Below are positions 44,650 through 53,113 of a stretch of DNA of 64,000 nt, one piece after another. Below the pieces are notes generated by a model. It saw only the letters and a list, made by a program, of their open reading frames with translations. It was not told where the DNA came from and searched no databases. The stretch lies in the NCBI RefSeq assembly GCF_013868415.1, contig NZ_JACEMT010000033.1, positions 1 to 64,000 on the forward strand, read 5' to 3'. Source of the DNA: Marinobacterium marinum (GTDB lineage: Bacteria > Pseudomonadota > Gammaproteobacteria > Pseudomonadales > Balneatricaceae). Within the stretch, counting starts at the first letter, position 1. Every line of letters starts with the position of its first letter. The translations under genes and the position numbers were made by a program.

Positions 44650-45810
44650 TCACAGTGGGTTGTGGGCGGATGCCCCGGTTTTGGTTTGGGTTTCGGTATT
44701 GCTGAGTTGAGCGTTGTTGCTGACCGCCAAAAAGCGATCTTTTTTGCCAATGAAGTTGGCGCCACGTTCACCCGCGAAGGCAGCGTCGACAATCTCGTGC
44801 CACTCTCTGTTGCTGATGCCGTAATCCTGATAGGCGGTCGACACACCCAGCCGGTGCAGCATCTGCTCCAGCTGTTCGATACCGACCTCTACCGGGGTGC
44901 CGAAAACCTGCGCCAGCAGTGCATCCAGTTCAGCACTTTCACCACTCACGGCACGCAAAATGGTGGGCAGCGTGAACGAGCAGGCCTCGCCATGTGCCGT
45001 GCCGTGTCGCAGCGTGATCGGGTAGGAGATGTTGTGCGCAATCGCCGTTTTGGTATTGGAGAAGGCCACGCCCGCCATCAGTGCGGCCCGGGCAATACGG
45101 CTGCGCAGCATCAGGTTCCGGGGCTCTTCTACCAATGCCGGCAGCCAGTCGATAATCTCGCGTGCGGCACTGACCGCGGCCGCACTGGAAACCGGATTAC
45201 GGTTCACGTTCCAGAGACTTTCCAACGCATGGCTGAGTGCATCCAGCGCTGTGCTCACTGTGAGCGACAGCGGCAGCTCCAACGTCAGTTCCGGGTCGAC
45301 CAACGCCACTTCCGGATAGAGTTCGGGCAGCGCCAGCGAATACTTGCGCTCGGCCTCGCTGTGCCAGACCGTGGCCCAGCAGGTCACTTCACTGCCGGTA
45401 CCGGCGGTGGTCGGCACGGCAATGATCGGCACCACTGCCAGCTCATCGCGGCCGGTACCCTGTTGCAGGAAACGGCGCACCCGATGAAAATTGCCATCGG
45501 CCGCGGCCAGCACCTTGGCGGTGTCGATGACCGAACCGCCACCCAGCGCCACAATCACCTCAGGGGGTTGCTCCACTGACATCCAGCGCGCACAGGAGAT
45601 TTCCAGTTCAGTGAAATCGGGGTTAGGTTTGATATTATCGATCACCAACGCAGGTTGCCCTGCCAGTGCGGCGACGCGCTCGGACAGCTGCTGAAATACG
45701 GGGTCGCTGTAAGTGACCAACGCATAGGGACGCCCCTGCAGCGAGTCCGCCAGCGTTTCCAGAACGCCCGCACCAAATTGGATCCTGACCGGATTATGAA
45801 AAGCCCACAT
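44650..45810 (-). CDS. Phosphonate-associated iron-containing alcohol dehydrogenase
   Basis: This 386-aa group III metal-dependent alcohol dehydrogenase has the NAD loop ALGGGSVIDTAKVLAA near residue 88. Metal ligands lie in STALDALSHALESLWN and AIAHNISYPITLRHGTAHGEA. Members of this subgroup recur in phosphonate clusters and are thought to reduce or oxidise a phosphonate aldehyde/alcohol; the real substrate is not proven. It is the first gene of the phnDCEE-phnX operon (19 bp before phnD). Confidence 0.88.
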   Translation of the reverse strand: MWAFHNPVRIQFGAGVLETLADSLQGRPYALVTYSDPVFQQLSERVAALAGQPALVIDNIKPNPDFTELEISCARWMSVEQPPEVIVALGGGSVIDTAKVLAAADGNFHRVRRFLQQGTGRDELAVVPIIAVPTTAGTGSEVTCWATVWHSEAERKYSLALPELYPEVALVDPELTLELPLSLTVSTALDALSHALESLWNVNRNPVSSAAAVSAAREIIDWLPALVEEPRNLMLRSRIARAALMAGVAFSNTKTAIAHNISYPITLRHGTAHGEACSFTLPTILRAVSGESAELDALLAQVFGTPVEVGIEQLEQMLHRLGVSTAYQDYGISNREWHEIVDAAFAGERGANFIGKKDRFLAVSNNAQLSNTETQTKTGASAHNPL

Positions 45811-45903
45811 TCAAATTAGCCTTAGCTGTATTAACCGATTGCAAAAGGCACTCAATCACGGTCGGGCCCGAACTGCCGGAGGCCACTGGATCAGTGCTTC
45901 AAT

Positions 45904-45991
45904 GGGTAAGCATTATTGAATTCGGGCGTGACACCTGGGTGTCGCGGGGCTCAACCACGGCTAAGCGTAGTTTCGGAAAGTTGAATTACGA
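45904..45991 (+). repeat. 88-bp structured repeat, copy B
   Basis: It is the partner of 37333-37420 (60/88 identical, ungapped, same orientation). GACACC-TG-GGTGTC forms a perfect 6-bp hairpin, and AAGC-GTA-GTTT can pair with one wobble. It lies in the 229-bp gap upstream of the Fe-ADH gene and beyond the DMT transporter stop. The rest of that gap shows no gene. Confidence 0.55.
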
Positions 45992-46039
45992 TTGCGTTAC
46001 GGCGGGGGTAAGCGGCTGTACTTGATGTCGCTTGTACAC

Positions 46040-46924
46040 TCAAAGCGACACCAGCACCAATCCCAACAGCATCACACTCAGCCCCTGCAAGCGCGGCGGG
46101 CTGACCGACTCGCGCAGCCAGAAAACACCGATCAGCACCCCCAGCGGAATGCTCACCTGACGCAGGGCCACCACGTAGCTGACTTCACTTACCATCGACA
46201 TGCTGACCAGAATCAACAGGTAGGTAGCGATGATGAAACTGCCTGCCAGCAGCGTCCAGCCAAAGTCCGGCACGCCTCTGAGCGATTCGCCAAAGCCCCA
46301 CCGGACCAGTGGCAACATCCACAACAGACAGGCCGCCGCCTGGAGTACGACAAAACTGCTGCCAGCGTCGAAGGCGCTCATACCCTGCTGCTTCATGATC
46401 TGAATGGCGGCGCTGTCAAGCACCGAGTACCCCGCCGTTGCACAGGCCGCCAGCAGTACCCAGCCGATGGCCGGGGTACAGTAGTCACGCCAGTGCCAGT
46501 CCCGCCAGCGCACCAGCGGCAGGGCCAGCGAACCCAGCATGATCAGGCCCATACCCAACAGGTCCTGAGCGCTCAACTGGCTCTGGCCATAGCTGATCAG
46601 CACCACCAGCGGCACGATCAGCACCGGCAATGCCCGTGCCAGCGGGTAGACGACATTGAGATTGCCCTGGCCATAGGCCTTGGCCAGCCCGCTCATATAG
46701 AGGGTCTGGCACAACCCTGACGCCAGCAGAAGCCACCAGAAATCGGCAGGTAAGGCCGCGACACTCGACCAGCTTCGTACCAGCAAAGGACTGAACACCA
46801 GCATGCCCAACCCCATGGCCCAGGCATAAAAACGCACCGTCTGAGCGGTGCGCTTGCCGATCAGGTTCCAGCCCGCATGCATCAGGGCCGAAACCAGGAT
46901 CAAACCGATCGCCGTGGGTGTCAC
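46040..46924 (-). CDS. EamA/DMT family transporter, phosphonate-associated
   Basis: This 294-aa protein has about ten membrane helices arranged as two EamA repeats; PLARALPVLIVPLVVLI and RQVSIPLGVLIGVFWLRESVSPPRLQG mark the repeat ends. It resembles the DUF6 membrane protein recurrent in AEP clusters. It may export a by-product or import a phosphonate. Its start overlaps the phnX stop by 4 bp. Confidence 0.88.
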   Translation of the reverse strand: MTPTAIGLILVSALMHAGWNLIGKRTAQTVRFYAWAMGLGMLVFSPLLVRSWSSVAALPADFWWLLLASGLCQTLYMSGLAKAYGQGNLNVVYPLARALPVLIVPLVVLISYGQSQLSAQDLLGMGLIMLGSLALPLVRWRDWHWRDYCTPAIGWVLLAACATAGYSVLDSAAIQIMKQQGMSAFDAGSSFVVLQAAACLLWMLPLVRWGFGESLRGVPDFGWTLLAGSFIIATYLLILVSMSMVSEVSYVVALRQVSIPLGVLIGVFWLRESVSPPRLQGLSVMLLGLVLVSL

Positions 46925-47757
46925 GGCTTCTCGCCAACGGCCAGGCGAGCCGAGATCTCTTCCAGACAGGGAATCACATCAGCGATGCTGTCGATGACGT
47001 AATGAGCGCCACTGGCGGTCATGCGCTGGTAGGCGGCAGCACGACGGAGTTCCTGCTCCGCTTCGCTCAGCACCTGCCAGTCTTCCAAGCTCATGCCCAC
47101 TTCGTTGCCGCTGACGGCAACGCCGATGGTCCACATACCAGCGTTAAGGCCTTCCTCGATACCGGTCAGGGTGTCATCGATCTTGACGCAGGCACAGAGG
47201 TGCTGCACGCCCAGATCCATGGCATTTTTCAGGCTCATGTGCGGATAGGGACGGCCCTTTGGCACTTCGGTGGCGCAGACGTTACTGTCCGGGGTATAGC
47301 CCTGCTCGGCGGCACGCGCCAGCAGCCCCTCGATCATCGTAGACGCATAACCGGTGTTGCCACCGATGCGGATATCATTGGCACGCATCCACTCCAGCGC
47401 ATCGGTCAGACCCGGGATCAGCTCGGCGGTCTGGGCAATCGCATCGATCTGCAAGGGCACGAAGTCGTCGTACATGCGATCGATATCCGCCTCGGTCGGA
47501 TATTCGCCCTTCACTTCGTGCCAGGCATCGCGGATACGCGGATGGGCACACAGCTGGCGGATATGTTCACGCTTTTCGGTGCCCATGGGGCCTCGGGCTT
47601 CGGCTTCACTGATCGGCAGGCCTTCTTCGGCGAAGAGGCGCTGGAAGGCGCAGATCGGCGCCATGGAACCGAAGTCCACGGTGGTGCCGGCCCAGTCCAT
47701 GATCACGGCCTCAATGGGACCGACGTAGCGGCGTTCAAACTGATATTTCGGGGTCAT
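46921..47757 (-). CDS. phnX: Phosphonoacetaldehyde hydrolase, paralogue 2
   Basis: This 278-aa HAD enzyme carries nucleophile [11 protein letters not shown], Schiff-base lysine in MGTEKREHIRQL, GGNTGYASTMIEG and KIDDTLTGIEEGLNAGMWTIG. The TEKREHI and GRPYPHMSLKNAMDLGV segments are those of the classical Pseudomonas-type PhnX. It sits in a phnW-phnX-DMT operon with a PhnR-type operator before phnW, so it is the likely main AEP-pathway enzyme. Confidence 0.95.
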   Translation of the reverse strand: MTPKYQFERRYVGPIEAVIMDWAGTTVDFGSMAPICAFQRLFAEEGLPISEAEARGPMGTEKREHIRQLCAHPRIRDAWHEVKGEYPTEADIDRMYDDFVPLQIDAIAQTAELIPGLTDALEWMRANDIRIGGNTGYASTMIEGLLARAAEQGYTPDSNVCATEVPKGRPYPHMSLKNAMDLGVQHLCACVKIDDTLTGIEEGLNAGMWTIGVAVSGNEVGMSLEDWQVLSEAEQELRRAAAYQRMTASGAHYVIDSIADVIPCLEEISARLAVGEKP

Positions 47758-47807
47758 AGCGTTACTCCAGTCGTCAATTCAAGCGGTCAAGTCAACCAAG
47801 TGTCGGG

Positions 47808-48953
47808 TCAGGCGCTGGCCGCCGCTTCCAGCACATGGGCCGGAGCGCCATCGGGGATACCCATCTCTTCCAGCACGGCCGCCACGGCCTCCAATACGGC
47901 ATCAATCTGCTCGTCGTAAAGCTGGCCGATACAACCCAGACGGAAGCTTTCCGCTTCGGTCAGCTTGCCCGGATAGATGATGAAACCGCGTGCCTTCATG
48001 CGGTCGTAGAAGGTCTGGAAGTCGAAGCTATCGTGGCCCGGCGAGAAGAAGGTGATGATGATCGGGGACAGCCACTCATCGCTGAGCAGGGTCTCGAAAC
48101 CGAGCTGGCGCATGCCGGCGACCAGACGCTGCTGGTTGCGCTGATAGCGCGCATGACGCCCTGCAATACCGCCCTCTTCCGCATGCTCCTTCAATGCCTG
48201 CAGGAAAGCCGCCACCACGTGAGTCGGCGGGGTGTAGCGCCACTGACCGGTTTTGGCCAGGTACTGCCACTGATCCAGCAGATCCATGCTCAGCGAGTGG
48301 GCGTTGCCTTTGGACGCTTCCAGCGCGCTCTGGCGGATCAGTACGAAACCGAAGCCCGGCACACCCTCGAAGCACTTGTTGGCCGAGGAAATCAGCGCAT
48401 CGAACGCTACCTCTTTGGCGCTGATCGCCACGGCACCAAAGGCGCTCATGGAATCGATGATCAGGCGACGGCCCTGACGCGCTACCACCTCGGCGATCTC
48501 TTCCACCGGGTTGAGGATGCCGGAGCTGGTTTCACAGTGGACCAGGGCCACATGGGTGATCGCCGGGTCGGCGGCCAGCATCGCCTCCACCTCATCAGCG
48601 CGCGGCGGCGCGTAGTCGCCCTTGTCCAGCGCCACATAATCACGACCCAGGTAGTCCATGATCTTGCCCATGCGCTGACCATAGGCGCCGTTCATCAGGA
48701 TCAACAGCTTGCCCTCTTTCGGCACCAGCGTGGCCAGCGTGGCTTCCACGGCAAAAGTGCCGGAGCCCTGCATCGGCACGCAGACATGACTGCCTTCACC
48801 GTCGATCAGTTCGACCAAACGCTGGCACAGCCGGGCGGTCATGGCGCGGAAGTCAGCGTCCCAGGAACCCCAGTCCTGCAACATCGCCTGCTTGACGCTC
48901 TGGGTAGTGGTGATTGGTCCGGGAGTCAGCAGATAGGGCTGTTCAGTTTTCAT
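47808..48953 (-). CDS. phnW: 2-Aminoethylphosphonate-pyruvate transaminase
   Basis: PhnW transfers the AEP amino group to pyruvate, making phosphonoacetaldehyde and alanine. The 381-aa class V aminotransferase starts [21 protein letters not shown], as is typical. PLP lysine lies in [15 protein letters not shown] near residue 194, and the cofactor aspartate in [17 protein letters not shown]...ACCAG operator lies 14 bp upstream of the start. Confidence 0.96.
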   Translation of the reverse strand: MKTEQPYLLTPGPITTTQSVKQAMLQDWGSWDADFRAMTARLCQRLVELIDGEGSHVCVPMQGSGTFAVEATLATLVPKEGKLLILMNGAYGQRMGKIMDYLGRDYVALDKGDYAPPRADEVEAMLAADPAITHVALVHCETSSGILNPVEEIAEVVARQGRRLIIDSMSAFGAVAISAKEVAFDALISSANKCFEGVPGFGFVLIRQSALEASKGNAHSLSMDLLDQWQYLAKTGQWRYTPPTHVVAAFLQALKEHAEEGGIAGRHARYQRNQQRLVAGMRQLGFETLLSDEWLSPIIITFFSPGHDSFDFQTFYDRMKARGFIIYPGKLTEAESFRLGCIGQLYDEQIDAVLEAVAAVLEEMGIPDGAPAHVLEAAASA

Positions 48954-48967
48954 CTCGCTCTCTCTTT

Positions 48968-48981
48968 CTGGTCTATACCAG
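48968..48981. promoter_or_regulatory. PhnR-type operator upstream of phnW
   Basis: CTGGTCTATACCAG is a palindrome with one central mismatch, identical to 53047-53060 and one base different from the core of 54359-54378. It sits 14 bp before the phnW start codon, where a bound repressor would block transcription. Confidence 0.75.
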
Positions 48982-49036
48982 TATTTTCAGGCAAATTTTT
49001 TTCAGGCGGGGGACATCCGCAGATGCCCCCTTCCCT

Positions 49037-50734
49037 TTAGCGCTGACGCCAGCGCTGAGTGCGCTGCAGAATCTGGTGGCTGATCAGCCAGTGCAGCCCC
49101 TTGGCGACCAGGGATGTCATCATCAACAGAACTGCCATGGCAGCCGCCGGGGCAATATCACCCGCCTCATCCATGTGCATCACCGCCACTGATGCCAGCG
49201 TGGTCTCGGCCGAGTACAAAAACACCACCGCCGATACCGTGGTCATGGCGTTGACGAACAGGTACACCGAGATATCCAGTACCGACGGCAGTGCCAGCGG
49301 CAGAGTGACGCGGCGCAGCGTGGTGTAGAACGGCACCTTCAGTGACGCCGATACCGCTTCGAACTCGCCGTCGATCTGTTTCAGGCTGGTCACGGCGGTC
49401 AGGTGACACACGGTGTAGAAGTGCACCAGGGTATTCAGCACCAGGATCGTCATGGTGCCGTAGATCCCGTTAAGCGGATTCTGCGGATGGTTGAAGAAAA
49501 AGATATAGGCCAGACCCAGCACGATGCCCGGCACCGCCATCGGCAACATCGCCAGCAGCTGCAGCAGCTTGCGTGCGGTCGGCATCGGCTTGATCTTCTC
49601 GCTCATGTAGGCGACCAGGAACACCACGGTGGTACCGATCACGGCCGTCCAGGCCGACATCTGCAGCGAGTTGAAATAGGATGCCCAGCCACCCCCGTCC
49701 ATCATGTCGAAACGGTAGTTGTTGAGTGACAAATCCATGTTGTACGGCCAGAAGGTGATGAAGGAGGCGTACACCGCCATGCCGATCACCAGCAGCAGAA
49801 AGCCGCAAGTCAGGGTACAGAACAGGGCCAGCAGGCCATCACGCAGCGGGGATTTCTGCGGCTGCATCGGCACGGCGCGGGAGGACAGCTGGGCCGACTG
49901 GTGGCGCTGAACGCGACGCTCAACGACAAAGGAGATCAATGCCGGCAACAGCAGGATCACGCTGACCACCGCACCCATCTGGAAGTTCTGCTGCCCCACA
50001 ACCTGCTTATAAATATCGGTCGCCAACACGTTGTACTGTCCGCCGATCACCTTGGCGACGCCAAAGTCAGTGATGGTCAGGGTGAAGATCACGAAGATGG
50101 TGTTGATCAGGCCGTAGCGCACCGACGGCAGGGTTACGGTCAGGAACACGCGCCAGGGCGGTGTCTTCATCGACTTGGCCGCTTCGTACAGGCGCGCATC
50201 GCTGTTGCTGAACGCGGTAATCAGGATCATCAGCGCGTGCGGGAAGGCCCAGAAGCTCAGCCCCATGACGATGCCCACCGGACCATAGATGCTGTCCACC
50301 GGCAGCCAGTCCTTGAGAATGCCCTGGTTGCCGAACAGGTAGATCATGCTCAGCGCCGGCAGCAGCGAAGGTGCGAACAGCGGCAGCATGCTGAGCAGGC
50401 GGAAGCCCTTTTTGGCCACCATGCCACTGCGCGTCAGAGCATAGGCAAACACGAAGGCGGTCGACACCACGATCAGAGTGGTCCAGGTCGCGATATTCAA
50501 TGAGTGAAGTATCGATCGAGTCAGTGCCGGGTTGCCGAAGTAGTCGACGAAGTTGCTCAGACCGATAAATTCACCGGCGCCGTTTTGCACGCTTTTGACC
50601 AGCATGGTCAGCAGCGGCATCAACAGTGCCACCAGCAGGAAAAGCACCCCGGCCGCAACGACCAGTCGCTGCAGCCAGGTTTCGTAATCCAGATCGGATC
50701 GACCACCGGTCCGAGTCAATGTTGCAGACATCAT
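49037..50734 (-). CDS. AEP ABC transporter fused permease (PhnU-type)
   Basis: This 565-aa protein is a tandem permease with about twelve helices. Each half has a binding-protein-dependent transport loop: LYEAAKSMKTPPWRVFLTVTLPSVRYG near residue 195 and EFEAVSASLKVPFYTTLRRVTLPLALPS near residue 460. This matches the fused permease of the second AEP import system found in Pseudomonas-like clusters. The start overlaps the ATPase stop by one base. Confidence 0.9.
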   Translation of the reverse strand: MMSATLTRTGGRSDLDYETWLQRLVVAAGVLFLLVALLMPLLTMLVKSVQNGAGEFIGLSNFVDYFGNPALTRSILHSLNIATWTTLIVVSTAFVFAYALTRSGMVAKKGFRLLSMLPLFAPSLLPALSMIYLFGNQGILKDWLPVDSIYGPVGIVMGLSFWAFPHALMILITAFSNSDARLYEAAKSMKTPPWRVFLTVTLPSVRYGLINTIFVIFTLTITDFGVAKVIGGQYNVLATDIYKQVVGQQNFQMGAVVSVILLLPALISFVVERRVQRHQSAQLSSRAVPMQPQKSPLRDGLLALFCTLTCGFLLLVIGMAVYASFITFWPYNMDLSLNNYRFDMMDGGGWASYFNSLQMSAWTAVIGTTVVFLVAYMSEKIKPMPTARKLLQLLAMLPMAVPGIVLGLAYIFFFNHPQNPLNGIYGTMTILVLNTLVHFYTVCHLTAVTSLKQIDGEFEAVSASLKVPFYTTLRRVTLPLALPSVLDISVYLFVNAMTTVSAVVFLYSAETTLASVAVMHMDEAGDIAPAAAMAVLLMMTSLVAKGLHWLISHQILQRTQRWRQR

Positions 50735-51903
50735 CAGGCTCCTGCCACCTGCATGGCGGCTACGTCCATGCGCATGCCGGCCCCCATGTCACGTGCGCCC
50801 AAAGTGCCGGAACTCGACTGCTCGGCAGGATAAAATTTCAAGGCCTCACGCGGTACACTCAGCCACAGCCACTCTCCCACTGCCGGTTGCTGGCTGTGCA
50901 TCTGCTCCAGCGGCATATCGACATGCAGCGGCGGCAATTCCTGATCCAGCATCATTTCCAGGCGCACAAAGGCCCCCATAAAATGCACCTGCTCCAGGCG
51001 GGTTTGAAATACCAGATTATCATCGCGATTCAAACCAAAAGGAGCCGCCTGCAAGCGTGCGCTCTCCGGACGGAAACCCAGGGTGCCCTGATCACACACC
51101 GGCAATATCATCGGCACCTGAACCTCTTTACTGCCCAGCATCAGATGGCGGCGATCCAGTACCTCCGCCGGCAACAGGTTCATGCTGCCGACAAAACGGG
51201 CTACAAACTCAGTGGCCGGATGCTGGTAAATCTCTTCCGGTGTTCCCACCTGAGCAATACGACCATGATCCATGACGACAATGCGATCAGCCATGGTCAG
51301 CGCCTCGTCCTGGTCATGCGTCACCATGATGGTGGTAATGCCCAACTTGCGCTGCAACGTACAGATTTCGTTACGCAGATGCAGACGTACACGGGCATCC
51401 AGTGCCGACAGCGGCTCATCAAGCAGCAGCAGACCCGGCTCGGTTGCCAACGCTCGTGCCAGTGCGACGCGCTGCTGCTGCCCACCCGACAACTGCCCCG
51501 GGAATTTGTCACCAATATCGGGCAAGTGAATCTGTTCAAGCAACGCATCCACTCGTTGCTGGCGCTCACGGCGCGGCATTTTCACGTTCGTCAGGCCATA
51601 GGCAATGTTCTCGCTCACGGTCAGATTGGGAAACAGGGCATAAGACTGAAACACGATGCCGAAGTCACGCTTCTGTGGCGGCAATGTCGACACGTCACGA
51701 CCGGCTTGTACAATACGGCCCTCTTCCTGCTGTTCCAAACCGGCAATCGCTCTCAACAGTGTGGTTTTGCCACAGCCGGACGGGCCCAGAAAGCAGATGA
51801 ACTCGCCTTCCTTGATCTCCAGAGAAATGTCATCCAGTGCGGTAAAGCTGCCAAAGGATTTACACAGATGCTGTATCTGCAGGTAGGGGGTGGAATTGCT
51901 CAT
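50734..51903 (-). CDS. AEP ABC transporter ATPase (PhnT-type)
   Basis: This 389-aa ATPase has Walker A GPSGCGKTTLLR near residue 39, signature LSGGQQQRVALARAL, Walker B LLLLDEPLSALD and a C-terminal TOBE-type domain (about residues 270-370, GTLGFRPESARLQ and LWLSVPREALKFY). It is a CUT1/POT-like ATPase of the PhnSTU importer. The start at 51903 (MSNSTPYLQIQHL) fits the family; the longer in-frame ORF is spurious. Confidence 0.93.
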   Translation of the reverse strand: MSNSTPYLQIQHLCKSFGSFTALDDISLEIKEGEFICFLGPSGCGKTTLLRAIAGLEQQEEGRIVQAGRDVSTLPPQKRDFGIVFQSYALFPNLTVSENIAYGLTNVKMPRRERQQRVDALLEQIHLPDIGDKFPGQLSGGQQQRVALARALATEPGLLLLDEPLSALDARVRLHLRNEICTLQRKLGITTIMVTHDQDEALTMADRIVVMDHGRIAQVGTPEEIYQHPATEFVARFVGSMNLLPAEVLDRRHLMLGSKEVQVPMILPVCDQGTLGFRPESARLQAAPFGLNRDDNLVFQTRLEQVHFMGAFVRLEMMLDQELPPLHVDMPLEQMHSQQPAVGEWLWLSVPREALKFYPAEQSSSGTLGARDMGAGMRMDVAAMQVAGA

Positions 51904-51971
51904 GTTCTGTCTCCGTAAAAATACCGAGAGGAGTGCCCTCGCACTCCTCCGAATATTGCGGTCGCGCAGGC

Positions 51972-52994
51972 TTATTTTTTCGCTTCGCTCTTGCCGTCGT
52001 AGCGCTGCTGCCATTCCTTGAGGATGCGCTCGCGGTTCACGGCCGCCCACTCAAAGTCGTTGTCGATCATGCGGTCGGCGATGTCGGCCGGGTAGTTGGG
52101 CACCGGCTTGGCTACTCCCGGCATGGCGACGACGGCATAGCTGTCGTTGTAGATGACGTTGGCGTCACGCGTCACGCTCCAGTCGAGCAGTTTTTGTGCC
52201 GCGTCCAGGTTCTCTGTGCCCTTGACGATGGCGGCCGCTTCCATGTCCCAACCCAGCCCTTCGGACGGGAAGCCCAGATCGATCGGCGCTCCCTGGTTGA
52301 TCAGCTTGGCACCACGGTAGGCAAAAGAGATACCGATCGGAGTTTCACCAGCCGCGGCCATCTTGCAAGGCTTGGAACCGGAGTGAGTGTAGCGATCAAT
52401 GTTTTGATGCAGGCCGTCCATGAATGCCCAGCCCTCTTCTTCACCAAAGGTCTGCAACCAGCTGGCCACATCCAGGTAACCGGTACCGGAAGAGTTCGGG
52501 TTCGGCATGACAACATGGCCCTGGTAGACCGGTTTGGTCAGATCCTTCCAGCTGGTCGGCATCGGCAGATCGTGCTTCTTCGCTTCGATGCGGTTATAGC
52601 AGATGGAAGCGACCCAGGCGTCCATGCCGATCCAGGATGGCGTTTCATCCTTGTCAACGAACTGACCGCTCAGCGCCTCGACTCCTTTCGGCTTATACGG
52701 CTGCAGCATCTGCTGCCCCTTCAGCACCAGCAGACTGGTCGCCGCCAGACCCAGAACTGCATCAGCCTGGGGGTTATCTTTTTCGGCCAGCAGACGCGCC
52801 GTGATGATACCGGTGGAATCACGCACCCAACGGATCTTCACGTCCGGGTTGGCCTGCTCGAACGACTTGGAATAGGCTTTCAACTGATCCGCTTCCAGGG
52901 CGGTATATACCGTCAGTTCAGTAGCGGCATGGGCGCCCGTAGCGCTCAGAGCAACAGCAGCGGCCAGCAGTGTTTTCTTCAGCTTCAGTGTCAT
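51972..52994 (-). CDS. AEP ABC transporter substrate-binding protein (PhnS-type)
   Basis: This 340-aa periplasmic protein has a signal peptide ending GAHAATE. The family-1 extracellular solute-binding fold resembles iron/AEP-binding proteins (LTVYTALEADQLKAYSKSFEQANPDVKIRW, VVMPNPNSSGTGY). The start is MTLKLKKTLLAA at 52994. An operator for PhnR lies 53 bp upstream. It begins the phnS-phnT-phnU operon. Confidence 0.92.
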   Translation of the reverse strand: MTLKLKKTLLAAAVALSATGAHAATELTVYTALEADQLKAYSKSFEQANPDVKIRWVRDSTGIITARLLAEKDNPQADAVLGLAATSLLVLKGQQMLQPYKPKGVEALSGQFVDKDETPSWIGMDAWVASICYNRIEAKKHDLPMPTSWKDLTKPVYQGHVVMPNPNSSGTGYLDVASWLQTFGEEEGWAFMDGLHQNIDRYTHSGSKPCKMAAAGETPIGISFAYRGAKLINQGAPIDLGFPSEGLGWDMEAAAIVKGTENLDAAQKLLDWSVTRDANVIYNDSYAVVAMPGVAKPVPNYPADIADRMIDNDFEWAAVNRERILKEWQQRYDGKSEAKK

Positions 52995-53046
52995 GGTGTA
53001 ATCCTTGTATCCGTTAGCGTGCATTGGGAAAATTCAGGGAAACCAA

Positions 53047-53060
53047 CTGGTCTATACCAG
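53047..53060. promoter_or_regulatory. PhnR-type operator upstream of phnS
   Basis: CTGGTCTATACCAG is identical to the phnW site and lies 53 bp upstream of the phnS start, within the probable promoter. Confidence 0.75.
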
Positions 53061-53113
53061 GCAATTCTTACAGCACTCTGTTGCAAAACGATGAATGAAA
53101 GATTGCATGTTTT

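Noticed and set aside
47835-49040. A 401-aa plus-strand frame across phnW
   Set aside because: It is antisense to phnW, which has full motifs and an operator at its start. Long antisense frames are expected in GC-rich coding DNA.
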